Source: Corynebacterium sp. p3-SID1145 (GTDB lineage Bacteria > Actinomycetota > Actinomycetes > Mycobacteriales > Mycobacteriaceae). Taken from it: 64,000 nt of DNA. Both the position numbers and the translations under genes were made by a program. Below, piece by piece: positions 54,866 through 62,968 of the stretch (positions are counted from its first letter, which is position 1; each line of letters begins with the position of its first letter). The notes beneath the pieces were generated by a model. It searched no databases and was not told where the DNA came from. It saw only the letters and a program-made list of their open reading frames with translations. The stretch is from positions 225,076 through 289,075 of the forward strand of contig JALXXC010000002.1 of the NCBI GenBank assembly GCA_025144245.1, read 5' to 3'.

Positions 54866-56200
54866 CTAGCTCAGTGCCTTTCCGAGCTGCTCCGGCAAAG
54901 TGAACGCCGCGACACAAGCCAGGGCGAAAGCAGCGGCGAAAATCCCGAAGACTGCCCCGGGGCCGCCGAAGGCGAGCACCGGCGGGACGATGAGCGGGGC
55001 GATGATCGAACCGATGCGCCCGAAAGCGGCGCCCGCCCCGGTACCGGTGGCGCGGATGGATGTGGGGTAGAGCTCCGGCCCGATGGCGTACAAGGCACCC
55101 CAGGCACCGAGATTGAAGAAAGAGAGCAGGCACCCGGTAGCGATGATCTGCCACGGTGCAGCCGCGAAGCCGTAGAGGATTGCGGCCAACGCGGAACCGG
55201 CCAAGAATGCCGAGAGGGTCTTGCGGCGGCCCCAGACCTCGATCAGCCACCCGGCGGCGGAGTAGCCGGGCAGCTGCGCGATGGTGATGATGAGCGTGAA
55301 CGTGAACGATTTCACGAGCGTGAATCCTTGGTCCACCAGCAGCGACGGGATCCAGATGAAGGCGCCGTAATAGGACAGGGAGACCCCGAACCAGACAGCC
55401 CAGAATGCGGCGGTGCGGCGGCGCATCTCCTGCCCCCAGATTCCACCGTGCGCGGAGGACTCGGCAACGTCAGTTTCCGGGGCAGGGGAGCGGTCCACAT
55501 TTTCCAGATTGGCGGCAGCCTCGAAGGAACGCACGATCTCCTCCGCCTCTTCGTGGCGCCCGACGGATTCCAGGAAGCGCACGGATTCAGGCAGTCCGAG
55601 CCGCACGTAGATCGCGTAGAGTGCGGGGACCGTGCCGAGGGCGAAGCCCCAGCGCCACCCGTTCTCGCCCTGGGACACCACGAATGTGCCGATCACAGCG
55701 GCCAGGATCCAACCCACCGCCCAGAAGGCCTCGAGCAGAACGACCATCCGGCCGCGCACCTTACGCGGAGAGAACTCGCTGATCAGCGTTGACGCGACGG
55801 GAAGCTCAGCACCCAGGCCGAGCCCGACGAGGAAACGGAAGATCATGAGCGCGCCCACGGACCATGCCAGCGCGGAAGCGCCGGTGGCGAGACCGTAGAG
55901 CAGGAGGGTCGCGGCGAAGACTTGCCGGCGCCCGATTTTGTCGGCGAGTAGACCGCCGAGCGAAGCGCCGATCGCCATTCCGATGAAGCCGATCGACGCA
56001 ATCCAGGAGGTGGTGGTCTTATCTAGCTCCCAATGCACTTTCAGCGCGGCGATGATGAACGACACCAGTCCGACATCCATCGCGTCGAGTGCCCAGCCGA
56101 TTCCGGAGCCGAGGAGCAGGCGCTTGTGCTTGCCCGTCACGGGGAGCCGTTCGAGCCGTTCATTTCGGGAAAGTGTGTTTTGGCTGGCAGTCGTGCTCAT
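54866..56200 (-). CDS. MFS transporter (NiaP/aromatic acid-sugar porter type)
   Basis: A 444-residue, 12-helix transporter. The motif GGLLADKIGRR follows helix 2, and GRRKTLS with ELYPTSIRATGTG marks the C-terminal half. These fit the metabolite-H+ symporter/NiaP group. A cytoplasmic loop near residues 215-250 contains Asp/Glu. Convergent with dnaB with a 24-nt gap. TATGCT ends 8 nt before the ATG. Substrate unknown. Confidence 0.82.
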   Translation of the reverse strand: MSTTASQNTLSRNERLERLPVTGKHKRLLLGSGIGWALDAMDVGLVSFIIAALKVHWELDKTTTSWIASIGFIGMAIGASLGGLLADKIGRRQVFAATLLLYGLATGASALAWSVGALMIFRFLVGLGLGAELPVASTLISEFSPRKVRGRMVVLLEAFWAVGWILAAVIGTFVVSQGENGWRWGFALGTVPALYAIYVRLGLPESVRFLESVGRHEEAEEIVRSFEAAANLENVDRSPAPETDVAESSAHGGIWGQEMRRRTAAFWAVWFGVSLSYYGAFIWIPSLLVDQGFTLVKSFTFTLIITIAQLPGYSAAGWLIEVWGRRKTLSAFLAGSALAAILYGFAAAPWQIIATGCLLSFFNLGAWGALYAIGPELYPTSIRATGTGAGAAFGRIGSIIAPLIVPPVLAFGGPGAVFGIFAAAFALACVAAFTLPEQLGKALS

Positions 56201-56253
56201 GCGCTGAAAGCATAGCCAGATGCAATCGGTGAACAGAAGCCTTAAAGGGAAAT

Positions 56254-58536
56254 CTATTCACCGTGGAGCGCACGGAACCGGTTGAGTCGCAGCGAGTTAG
56301 AGACCACGAAGACCGAGGAGAATGCCATCGCGATCCCCGCGAGCATCGGGTTGAGCAGACCGGTCGCGGCGACGGGAACGAGAATAACGTTATAGGCGAA
56401 TGCCCAGAACAGATTCCCCTTGATCGTGCGCAGCGTCGCCCGGGAGAGCCGGATCGCGTCCGCCGCGGAGCGGAGATCGTCGCCCATCAGGGTGATGTCG
56501 GCGGCCTCGATGGCGACATCGGTGCCCGAGCCCATCGCCAAGCCGAGGTCGGCGGTGGCCAGGGCAGCCGCGTCGTTGACACCGTCGCCGACCATCGCGA
56601 CGACCTTGCCTTCCTCGCGGAGCTTTTCGACGACGCCCACCTTCTCCTCCGGCATCACCGACGCCGTCACTTTGTCAGCGTCGATCCCCACAGCCCTCGC
56701 CGCCGCGCGGGCGGCACCGGGGTTGTCGCCGGTGAGCAGATACGGCGTCAACCCCAGTTCCCGCAGGTCGGCAATGGCCTGCGCCGAAGTGTCCTTCGCG
56801 GTGTCGCGCACAGCGATCACACCGGCAGGCTCGCCGTTGACGGTGACGGTCACCGCGGTCGCGCCGCTCTCCTCGAGCGCCCGGGCCTGATCCCCGGTGC
56901 CGCGGCCGACAGTGACGGTGGCGCCATTCACGACGGCGCGCACTCCCTTTCCCGCAGTGCTGGAGAAGTCGGACGCCGACGCAGGACGGAGCGCCCGCTC
57001 GCCGGCAGCGGCGGTAAGCGCCCGGGCAATGGGGTGCTCGGAACCGGCCTCCACTGCGGCAGCCAGCGACAGCACCTCGTCGGCGCTGAACGGGTCAGCA
57101 GGCTCAACAGCATCGACGGACATTTCCCCGGTCGTCACCGTGCCGGTCTTATCCAGAACGATCGTGTCTACGCGCCTGGTCGATTCGAGGATCTCCGGCC
57201 CCTTGATCAACAGGCCCATCTGCGCGCCGCGGCCGGTACCAACCAGGATGGCTGTGGGGGTGGCTAGCCCGAGCGCGCACGGGCACGCGATGATCAGCAC
57301 CGCCACCGCCGCCGAGAACGCCTCCGGAACTGGGTTGCCCAGTGTGAGGTGGATAATGAGGGTGACCAGAGCGATTGCGATGACGGCCGGCACGAAGACG
57401 CGGGAGATGCGGTCGACGAGCTTTTCCACAGGGGCTTGTCCGGCCTGTGCCTGGCGCACGAGCTCACTCATGCGGGACAGCGTGGTCTCCCCACCGACCC
57501 GGGTGGCCTCTACGACGAGACGACCGGTCTGGTTGACTGTGGCACCGGTGACTGTCGAGCCCTCAGACACCTCCATCGGAACAGATTCACCGGTGAGCAT
57601 GGAGTTGTCCACTGCAGAGGCGCCGGCGACCACGCGGCCGTCGGTGGCGATCTTCTCTCCCGGGCGCACCACGAAGCGGTCACCCACGGCCACTTGAGAG
57701 ACCGGTACGCGCACTTCCTGGCCATCCCGGATCACAGCTGCGTCCTTGGCACCCATCGTGGCCAAATTGCGCAGCGCTTCCGATGACCTTCCCTTCGCCT
57801 TGGTTTCAAACCAGCGTCCCAGCAGCAGGAACGTGATCACAACAGCAACAGTCTCAAGGTAGATTTCATCTGCGCTACCACCATGACCGGCAGGGGAGAA
57901 GGGGTGCATCTTCATCGTCATGCCGGGCTCGCCAGCAGTGCCCAGGAAGAGCGCCCACACCGACCACAGATAGGCGGCCGTGGTACCCAAAGTGATCAGG
58001 GTGTCCATGGTCACCGCCCCGTGGCGAAGGTTCGTCCAGGTGGCGCGGTGGAAAGGCGCACCCGCCACGACGTAGACGAGCGTGGTCAAGGTGAACACTG
58101 CCCACTGCCAGTAGGTGAACTGTAGAGCGGGGACCATTGATATCAGCATGATCGGGACGGCGAGGATGGCGGACCAGATCACGGTGCGCTTGAGTTTCTC
58201 TGCCTCGTTCTCGCGTGCGAGCTCAATGCTGTCGATGCCGCTTATACCGTCGGTGCGCCCAGCGTCATCGCTTTCTGCCGGCCCTGCGGCGGACATGGCG
58301 AAGGCATCGTAGCCGGCATCGCGGATCACCTGGACGAGTGAAGAGCGGTCGGTCTTCGCCGGGTCGAAATCAACGGAAGCAGTCTCGGTGGAGAAATTGA
58401 CGCTGGCATCCACACCGTCGACCTTGTTCAGCTTGCGCTGCACCCGCGACGAACAGGAGGTGCAGGTCATCCCCGTCACCCCCAAGTCAAGGTGTTCGAG
58501 CTGCTTCGAAGCCGTGGCCGGCAGCGGGGTGCTCAC
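56254..58536 (-). CDS. copA: Copper-translocating P-type ATPase
   Basis: A 760-residue P1B-type ATPase exporting copper. It has one N-terminal HMA domain with [12 protein letters not shown] near residue 22. The catalytic parts are TGES near residue 318, CPC in the [14 protein letters not shown] helix near residue 415, DKTGT near residue 463 and [16 protein letters not shown] near residue 645. The start GTG 58536 follows AGGAAGGA; GTG 58572 would add 12 residues. Two HMA-fold genes lie upstream on the same strand, separated by tandem terminators. Confidence 0.93.
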   Translation of the reverse strand: MSTPLPATASKQLEHLDLGVTGMTCTSCSSRVQRKLNKVDGVDASVNFSTETASVDFDPAKTDRSSLVQVIRDAGYDAFAMSAAGPAESDDAGRTDGISGIDSIELARENEAEKLKRTVIWSAILAVPIMLISMVPALQFTYWQWAVFTLTTLVYVVAGAPFHRATWTNLRHGAVTMDTLITLGTTAAYLWSVWALFLGTAGEPGMTMKMHPFSPAGHGGSADEIYLETVAVVITFLLLGRWFETKAKGRSSEALRNLATMGAKDAAVIRDGQEVRVPVSQVAVGDRFVVRPGEKIATDGRVVAGASAVDNSMLTGESVPMEVSEGSTVTGATVNQTGRLVVEATRVGGETTLSRMSELVRQAQAGQAPVEKLVDRISRVFVPAVIAIALVTLIIHLTLGNPVPEAFSAAVAVLIIACPCALGLATPTAILVGTGRGAQMGLLIKGPEILESTRRVDTIVLDKTGTVTTGEMSVDAVEPADPFSADEVLSLAAAVEAGSEHPIARALTAAAGERALRPASASDFSSTAGKGVRAVVNGATVTVGRGTGDQARALEESGATAVTVTVNGEPAGVIAVRDTAKDTSAQAIADLRELGLTPYLLTGDNPGAARAAARAVGIDADKVTASVMPEEKVGVVEKLREEGKVVAMVGDGVNDAAALATADLGLAMGSGTDVAIEAADITLMGDDLRSAADAIRLSRATLRTIKGNLFWAFAYNVILVPVAATGLLNPMLAGIAMAFSSVFVVSNSLRLNRFRALHGE

Positions 58537-58612
58537 TAGGAACTCATCCTTCCTCTGCGTTGTGGCTAACACGCCGATTCATTTCAGTGTTCACTAACCA
58601 GAACACGGAAAA

Positions 58613-58650
58613 GGGCCCAGGGATTCCCGGAATTGGGAACCACTGGGCCC
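58613..58650 (-). terminator. Second terminator of the copZ unit
   Basis: GGGCCCAG/CTGGGCCC with inner TTCCC/GGGAA. On the minus strand the stem is followed by TTTTCC. It is the second of two hairpins between copZ and copA. Confidence 0.65.
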
Positions 58651-58666
58651 GTGATGTCGCGATATG

Positions 58667-58694
58667 AAAACGCCGTTTCTTGCTCTCGGCGTTT
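58667..58694 (-). terminator. First terminator after copZ
   Basis: AAACGCCG/CGGCGTTT with an 11-nt loop, followed on the minus strand by TTTTC. It begins 13 nt after the copZ stop. Confidence 0.8.
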
Positions 58695-58706
58695 ACCCTG
58701 ACAGCC

Positions 58707-58919
58707 TTACACCAGCGTGTAGCCGGCCTCCTTCACCGCGGCGGCGATCTGATCGCGCGAAAAGCCGTTCCCGGTGACAATCACGGCACCGGTCGTGTGG
58801 TCGGCAGTCACGCCGGTCACGCCTGGGACCTCGCTAATTTCCTCCGTAACACTGGCTTCGCAGTGTGCGCAGGTCATGCCGTCGACGGTGTATTCGGTGA
58901 CGTTGGATTCGTCTGCCAT
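58707..58919 (-). CDS. copZ: Heavy-metal-associated domain copper chaperone
   Basis: A 70-residue ferredoxin-fold HMA protein with the copper ligands in GMTCAHC near residue 14 and the typical end AGYTLV. It should pass Cu(I) to CopA. ATG 58919 is preferred; GTG 58928 lies too close to the AAGGAG. It is 6 nt downstream of a degenerate paralogue. Confidence 0.88.
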   Translation of the reverse strand: MADESNVTEYTVDGMTCAHCEASVTEEISEVPGVTGVTADHTTGAVIVTGNGFSRDQIAAAVKEAGYTLV

Positions 58920-58934
58920 GGTGCTCACTACTCC

Positions 58935-59138
58935 TTATTCGTCGATAAGCGAAAAGCCCGCATACTCAACAGCGAGCGAGATCTGGTCGTCGGTGAAGTT
59001 CTCTCCGCGCACGCGCAGGATGCCTTCCTCGACTTCAACCTTGACGCCTTGGGTGCCCAGGACCTGGCCCACCTCGTCCTTCAACCGTGCCACGGATGTC
59101 TCGTCTGTCGGGCCTTCGAACCGGTAGTTCTTAGTCAC
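58935..59138 (-). CDS. HMA-fold protein lacking the metal-binding CxxC
   Basis: A 67-residue protein that aligns with the next gene along its length: the helix-1 segment CAHC is replaced by a Cys-free TSVAR stretch, and the C-terminus DDQISLAVEYAGFSL mirrors RDQIAAAVKEAGYTL of CopZ. It contains no Cys or Met ligand pair. It probably arose by duplication and may act as a scaffold or non-metal partner. Start ATG 59138 has AAGGAGAT upstream. A copy of the 11-mer GCTTATCGACG is in its last codons. Confidence 0.7.
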   Translation of the reverse strand: MTKNYRFEGPTDETSVARLKDEVGQVLGTQGVKVEVEEGILRVRGENFTDDQISLAVEYAGFSLIDE

Positions 59139-59273
59139 GTGATCTCCTTAAAACTACTGCTCACACCCCAAAGGGAATGTAGGCGGCGTTGATAGGGTTG
59201 AACCAACACAGACCCCGTGAACACGGGGAATGCCCTAAGTAGAGAATACTAAAGCAGTCATAGGAGATGAAGC

Positions 59274-59651
59274 ATGAGTACCGTCAATGTAACTGAGGAC
59301 ACGTTCACCCAGACGATTGAGGATAACGACATCGTCATCGTCGACGCATGGGCGGACTGGTGCGGGCCCTGCAAGGCGTTCGCTCCGACATTCGAGAAAG
59401 CTTCTGAAAAGCACGACGACATCGTCTTTGCCAAGCTGGACACGGAGGCGAACGAGGGGCTGGCAGCTGCTCTGCAGATCCAGACGATTCCCACTCTGTT
59501 CGTCTTCCGCGAGGGCATTGCACTCGGCCAGACTTCCGGAGCGATGCCGCCGGCTGACCTTGAGGAGTTCATCCAGGCGATCCGCGATGTGGACATGGAG
59601 GAAGTGCACCGCGATATCGCGGCGCAGAACGCGCAGGAGAGTGAGGCTTAA
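59274..59651 (+). CDS. trxA: Thioredoxin
   Basis: A 125-residue dithiol reductase with the active site WCGPCK near residue 27 and the cis-Pro in QTIPTLFVF near residue 75. It has an extended acidic C-terminus after the fold. AGGAGATG precedes the ATG. It may help copper-stressed cells, since the divergent neighbours are copper genes, but this is only context. Confidence 0.93.
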   Translation: MSTVNVTEDTFTQTIEDNDIVIVDAWADWCGPCKAFAPTFEKASEKHDDIVFAKLDTEANEGLAAALQIQTIPTLFVFREGIALGQTSGAMPPADLEEFIQAIRDVDMEEVHRDIAAQNAQESEA

Positions 59652-59657
59652 AGCGCA

Positions 59658-59668
59658 GCTTATCGACG
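59658..59668 (+). repeat. Intergenic copy of GCTTATCGACG
   Basis: An exact copy of the dispersed 11-mer, 7 nt after the trxA stop and just before its terminator. Confidence 0.8.
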
Positions 59669-59675
59669 TTGATTC

Positions 59676-59717
59676 CGCCCCCGGTCACCCTTTTTGTGGA
59701 GTGCCCGGGGGCGTTTT
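59676..59717 (+). terminator. Intrinsic terminator of trxA
   Basis: CGCCCCCGG/CCGGGGGCG forms a 9-bp perfect stem with a long loop (20 nt), followed by TTTT. Confidence 0.85.
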
Positions 59718-59827
59718 GCCGGCTGAATCCTCCTCGGTTCATGTCCTGACAGTGGCACGGGAAGGCACGTAGACTCGGGAAACGAAAAATCTCGATGAAC
59801 CACTAGGGAAGTGAAGGATCCGTACTC

Positions 59828-60655
59828 ATGGCTAACCCGTTCAGCAAGGGCTGGAAGTATCTCATGCAGTCGTTCGACTCCAAGATCGACGAGAACGCCG
59901 ATCCGAAGGTCCAAATTGAGCAGGCAGCAGCTGCTGCGAAGGAGCAGCACAATGCGATCACTCGCCAGGCCGCAGAGATCATCGGGTCGAAGAAGCAGCT
60001 TGAGCTCAAGATCAACCGTCAACGCGAAAAGCAGGCGGAGCTGCAGGACAAGACCAAGACCGCGCTGCAGATGGCGGACAAGGCCACCGCTGAGGGGGAC
60101 ACCGCGAAGGCGTCCCAGTTCAACACCACCGCTGAAACCCTCGCTGCGCAACTGGTCACGGTGGAGCAAGAACTGCAGGACTTGTCAACGCAGTACTCCG
60201 CCGCCGAGCAAGCCGCCGCGCAGGCCGAGCAGCAGCAGAAGCAATCGGAGGCGCGCCTGCAGGAACAGATGAACGAGGTCAACCGTCTGCGCGCACAGGT
60301 GGACCAGGCGAAAATGCAGGAGCACACCGCCCAGACAATGGACACCATCGGTCAGTTTCGCGAGGACGATTCGGTGCCCACGCTCGACGGTGTCCGCGAG
60401 AAGATCGAGCGCCGCTATGCCACTGCCCTTGGCCAGCAGGAGCTCGCCGAATCCGGTGTGGACGGAGTGATGGCGGAGATCGAGTCCGGCCAAACCGACG
60501 TGGCCGCCAGCTCGAAGCTCGCCGAGATCCGTGCCTCACTCGACGCGGAGAAGGCGGGCGAGCTCACCGCCGGCACGAACGACACCCGCGCCACCGACGG
60601 CGAGCCCTCCGAGGAGAGCCTCGATCGTTTCGACGGGGAGTCGCCGCGCGCTTGA
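59828..60655 (+). CDS. pspA: PspA/IM30-family membrane stress protein
   Basis: A 275-residue PspA-family protein. The N-terminus (GWKYLMQSFDSKIDENADPK) is the family start, and residues 30-190 are an almost unbroken coiled coil rich in Gln, Ala and Glu. A helical tail and a disordered acidic C-terminus follow. PspA-type proteins bind stressed membranes and act like ESCRT-III. ATG 59828 has GAAGGAT upstream. No pspF or clgR gene is adjacent. Confidence 0.85.
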   Translation: MANPFSKGWKYLMQSFDSKIDENADPKVQIEQAAAAAKEQHNAITRQAAEIIGSKKQLELKINRQREKQAELQDKTKTALQMADKATAEGDTAKASQFNTTAETLAAQLVTVEQELQDLSTQYSAAEQAAAQAEQQQKQSEARLQEQMNEVNRLRAQVDQAKMQEHTAQTMDTIGQFREDDSVPTLDGVREKIERRYATALGQQELAESGVDGVMAEIESGQTDVAASSKLAEIRASLDAEKAGELTAGTNDTRATDGEPSEESLDRFDGESPRA

Positions 60656-60671
60656 TCCTTAACCCGAATCT

Positions 60672-61907
60672 TTAGCTCTGCGTCCGGCGGATGTTGATCA
60701 GTACTCCGCGGATGCCGGAGTGGAAACCGTCGCGGAGGTTGACGCGCTGGTGCTCACTCAGCGTGTACTCGTGCAGCGTCTCGCAGGCGAACTGCAACAG
60801 CGGGCGGTCGATCTCAGGTGGGAGACCGCCACCGGAGAGCATGTGCGCTTTGTCGCGCTGTTCGGAGGAGGCAGCGTTGTCGTACCACCAGGTCGCGTAC
60901 TGCTGGCCCACATCGAACGGCGTCTGGAATCCGGACGAGGTCCACACCTCTTCCGGCAGCGGCACGTAGCGCGAACGGAGCTTGCGGCGCGGTGCCATCA
61001 TCGACGGCTTCGGCATTGTCCGCGGAGTAGCGGCAGCGACCTGCGCCGGCGACGGCGGGCCAGGGTGCTTCGTGGCGGACGGCTCCGCGGTCTCGGATTC
61101 GGAGGGTTCCTCCGCCTCGATGCCCGCGAGGTCATCTGCCTCGGGGGCCTGGTCGCCGCCGGCAGTCTCCACGCACACGGTGGGCGAAGCGCTGCCCGGA
61201 GTCCCGCTCCCTGCGGCATCTTCGCTGCTTTCGGCATCCGCGGCGCTGTCCGCGGATAGCGGGTTCCCGCCGTCGGGTCGGGGCACGCCGCACATGCCCT
61301 CGGCCTCCTCGAAGCCCCCGTCGTCCATCGGGCGCTCCCGGATGGTCGGGGGCAGGGGGCCTTCGAGGACCTGCAGTTGCATGGCCTCCGCGAAGTCCTC
61401 GCGGGGGTCGAGGATCGTCGTGGTGTCGCAGGCGTGGCGCAGGGCGGAGGACATGGAGTCCCACCCGAAGCCGTAAAGATGCACGCGAATGCCCGCGTTC
61501 GTGGCTTCCTCGACACCGGGAATCATGTCAGCATCGCCGCTGACCAGGACGAAATCGGTGCACTGGCCGCGCATCGCGTTGACCACGATGTCGGCGACAA
61601 GACGGGTGTCCACGCCTTTCTGCGTGCGGCGCTCACCCCACTCGATGAGCTGGCCGGTGCGGAGTTGCACCCCGTCGCAGGTGCGGAGGGCGCGCTGGTA
61701 GCGGTGCGGACCCGAATCAGGAATGCCGTCGTACCAGAACTGCCGGTGGATCGGCTGATTGAGTTGCTGGATGATCATGCCTGAAAGGTCGTTCACCACC
61801 TCAGGCAGGTCGATTTCTAGTTGCGACCGCGCTCCTGTCTCCCACGAGTTGTAAAAGCTCGCGAGCAGGTATGACGTGTCGACGAAGACAAGTGTGCGTT
61901 CAAGCAT
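60672..61907 (-). CDS. NYN (PIN-like) domain protein
   Basis: A 411-residue protein. Residues 1-165 are a NYN/LabA-type PIN-fold domain with acidic residues in FVDTSYLL near 9, GVDTRLVADIV near 100 and LVSGDADMIPG near 121, likely metal ligands of a ribonuclease. A Ser/Glu/Pro-rich linker (about 205-305) is followed by a C-terminal helical domain with RSRYVPLPEEVW and a basic segment near the end. Convergent with pspA. No recognised partner. Confidence 0.8.
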   Translation of the reverse strand: MLERTLVFVDTSYLLASFYNSWETGARSQLEIDLPEVVNDLSGMIIQQLNQPIHRQFWYDGIPDSGPHRYQRALRTCDGVQLRTGQLIEWGERRTQKGVDTRLVADIVVNAMRGQCTDFVLVSGDADMIPGVEEATNAGIRVHLYGFGWDSMSSALRHACDTTTILDPREDFAEAMQLQVLEGPLPPTIRERPMDDGGFEEAEGMCGVPRPDGGNPLSADSAADAESSEDAAGSGTPGSASPTVCVETAGGDQAPEADDLAGIEAEEPSESETAEPSATKHPGPPSPAQVAAATPRTMPKPSMMAPRRKLRSRYVPLPEEVWTSSGFQTPFDVGQQYATWWYDNAASSEQRDKAHMLSGGGLPPEIDRPLLQFACETLHEYTLSEHQRVNLRDGFHSGIRGVLINIRRTQS

Positions 61908-62082
61908 GGCTCCTAAATCCGTATCTATTCATATAGCTAAGACGTTTTGTCGTCCCCCCAGTCTGCCTGTTTTGCTTCAGTCTCGCTGCAGCTCTCCGTT
62001 GAACAGCAATAATCCGCAGGAGGGGGATAGGTTCTGTCCAGTTCAACGTAGAGCGTTGCCGAAAACTTCCGACGGTTATACG
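61908..62082. other. AT-richer gap with promoter signals
   Basis: 175 nt between the divergent NYN and GntR genes. It contains a TATACG -10 candidate at 62078 for the GntR operon. No gene is seen. Confidence 0.5.
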
Positions 62083-62100
62083 GTTAGTTACATAACTAAC
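62083..62100. promoter_or_regulatory. GntR/YtrA operator candidate
   Basis: GTTAGTTA-CA-TAACTAAC is a perfect 8-bp dyad directly before the ribosome-binding site of the GntR gene and overlapping the expected transcript start. Its place and A/T content fit autorepression. Confidence 0.75.
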
Positions 62101-62116
62101 TAACCGGAGGTGAAAG

Positions 62117-62491
62117 GTGGGCAATGACACAGAACCGCTGTTCCTTCAGATCGCACGCCTAATTCAGGACCAGATCATGGACGGCGAACTCGAGCCTGGC
62201 GAGCGGGCCCCGTCCATGAACGAGCTCGCCGCATTTCACAGCATCAATCCGGCCACAGCGCGCAAAGGGCTGACATTGCTCGTGGAAACAGGAGTCTTAG
62301 AAAAACGCCGCGGTATCGGAATGTTCGTCACGGAAGGGGCACGGGAACGCATCGTCGGCAAGCGCCGCGAGGATTTCGCGGGCAACTACATCGCACCGCT
62401 TATCGACGAAGCCTTGCGCCTGGGTTATGCCCGCGCTGATCTCCACGACCTCATCGACCGCGTCGCAGAAAGCAGAGGAATGTACCAATGA
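62117..62491 (+). CDS. GntR-family regulator (YtrA type)
   Basis: A 124-residue one-domain regulator of the YtrA subgroup. The winged helix runs from PLFLQIARLIQDQI to the recognition part SMNELAAFHSINPATARKGLTLL near residue 35-58, with GMFV in the wing. The short C-terminal dimerisation helices hold a copy of the 11-mer at 62398. GTG 62117 has GGAGG 6 nt upstream. It controls the ABC genes downstream, whose ATPase overlaps its stop (ATGA). Confidence 0.85.
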   Translation: MGNDTEPLFLQIARLIQDQIMDGELEPGERAPSMNELAAFHSINPATARKGLTLLVETGVLEKRRGIGMFVTEGARERIVGKRREDFAGNYIAPLIDEALRLGYARADLHDLIDRVAESRGMYQ

Positions 62492-62968
62492 CAATTCATG
62501 TATCGGGCTTGGCCCATAGCTTCGGCAAAAAAGATGTACTGCAGGGCGTCGACCTGGACTTCGGGCAGCGCCCTTTCGACCCGCTACGGCCGACCTTCCC
62601 GCGGTCAGTGCGCCATGGTCGCCATCATCATCGGTCTGGCGTCGAGAACGGAGGTTTTGCTTCTCGACGAACCCTATGTCGGCCTAGACACCCACAACAC
62701 AGGGGTGTTCTACCGCCACCTTCTGGCGCGGGCGGATACAGGACGCACGATCGTGATGGCCACGCACCACATCGACGACGCGGCAAAGGTCCTGGATGAT
62801 GCGGTGATTCTGGGGAGGGACGGGGTCGTCGTCAAGCGATGCGTCCCTGAAGACGCCGATGAATTCGCTGTCGCGGGCCCGGAACTCGTGCCGATCAGTG
62901 ATGCCCCGCGTCATGCCCGTGCCGCCACGCTCGACGACCTGATCGGGCACTATTTGGAGGTGTCCTAG
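62488..62968 (+). pseudogene. ABC transporter ATP-binding protein, internally deleted
   Basis: The 5' part (frame of 62488) reads like the start of a YtrB-type ATPase: IHVSGLAHSFGKKDVLQGVDLDFG. After about residue 27 the reading changes, and in the next frame the 3' part resumes at SRGQCAMVAIIIGLAS (signature), then LLLDEPYVGLD (Walker B) and MATHHIDDAAK (switch His). The Walker A loop and Q-loop (about 100 residues) are missing. Length is 481 nt against about 800 expected. This is a deletion with frameshift, so no working ATPase is made unless the assembly is wrong. Confidence 0.82.

Larger units (their letters stand above)
1175..62408. repeat. Dispersed 11-mer GCTTATCGACG (20 exact copies)
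   Basis: Exact copies on the plus strand start at 1175, 1765, 6152, 9990, 17216, 41808, 46380, 59658 and 62398. Exact copies on the minus strand start (left base) at 7760, 23503, 23923, 27576, 31118, 32792, 36570, 44750, 49386, 51136 and 58940. Single-mismatch copies are at 11611, 13396, 21954 and 36318. Seventeen exact copies lie in coding sequence (11 read Leu-Ile-Asp, 5 read Val-Asp-Lys, 1 reads another frame) and three lie between genes. Flanks beyond the 11-mer are not conserved. Confidence 0.85.
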
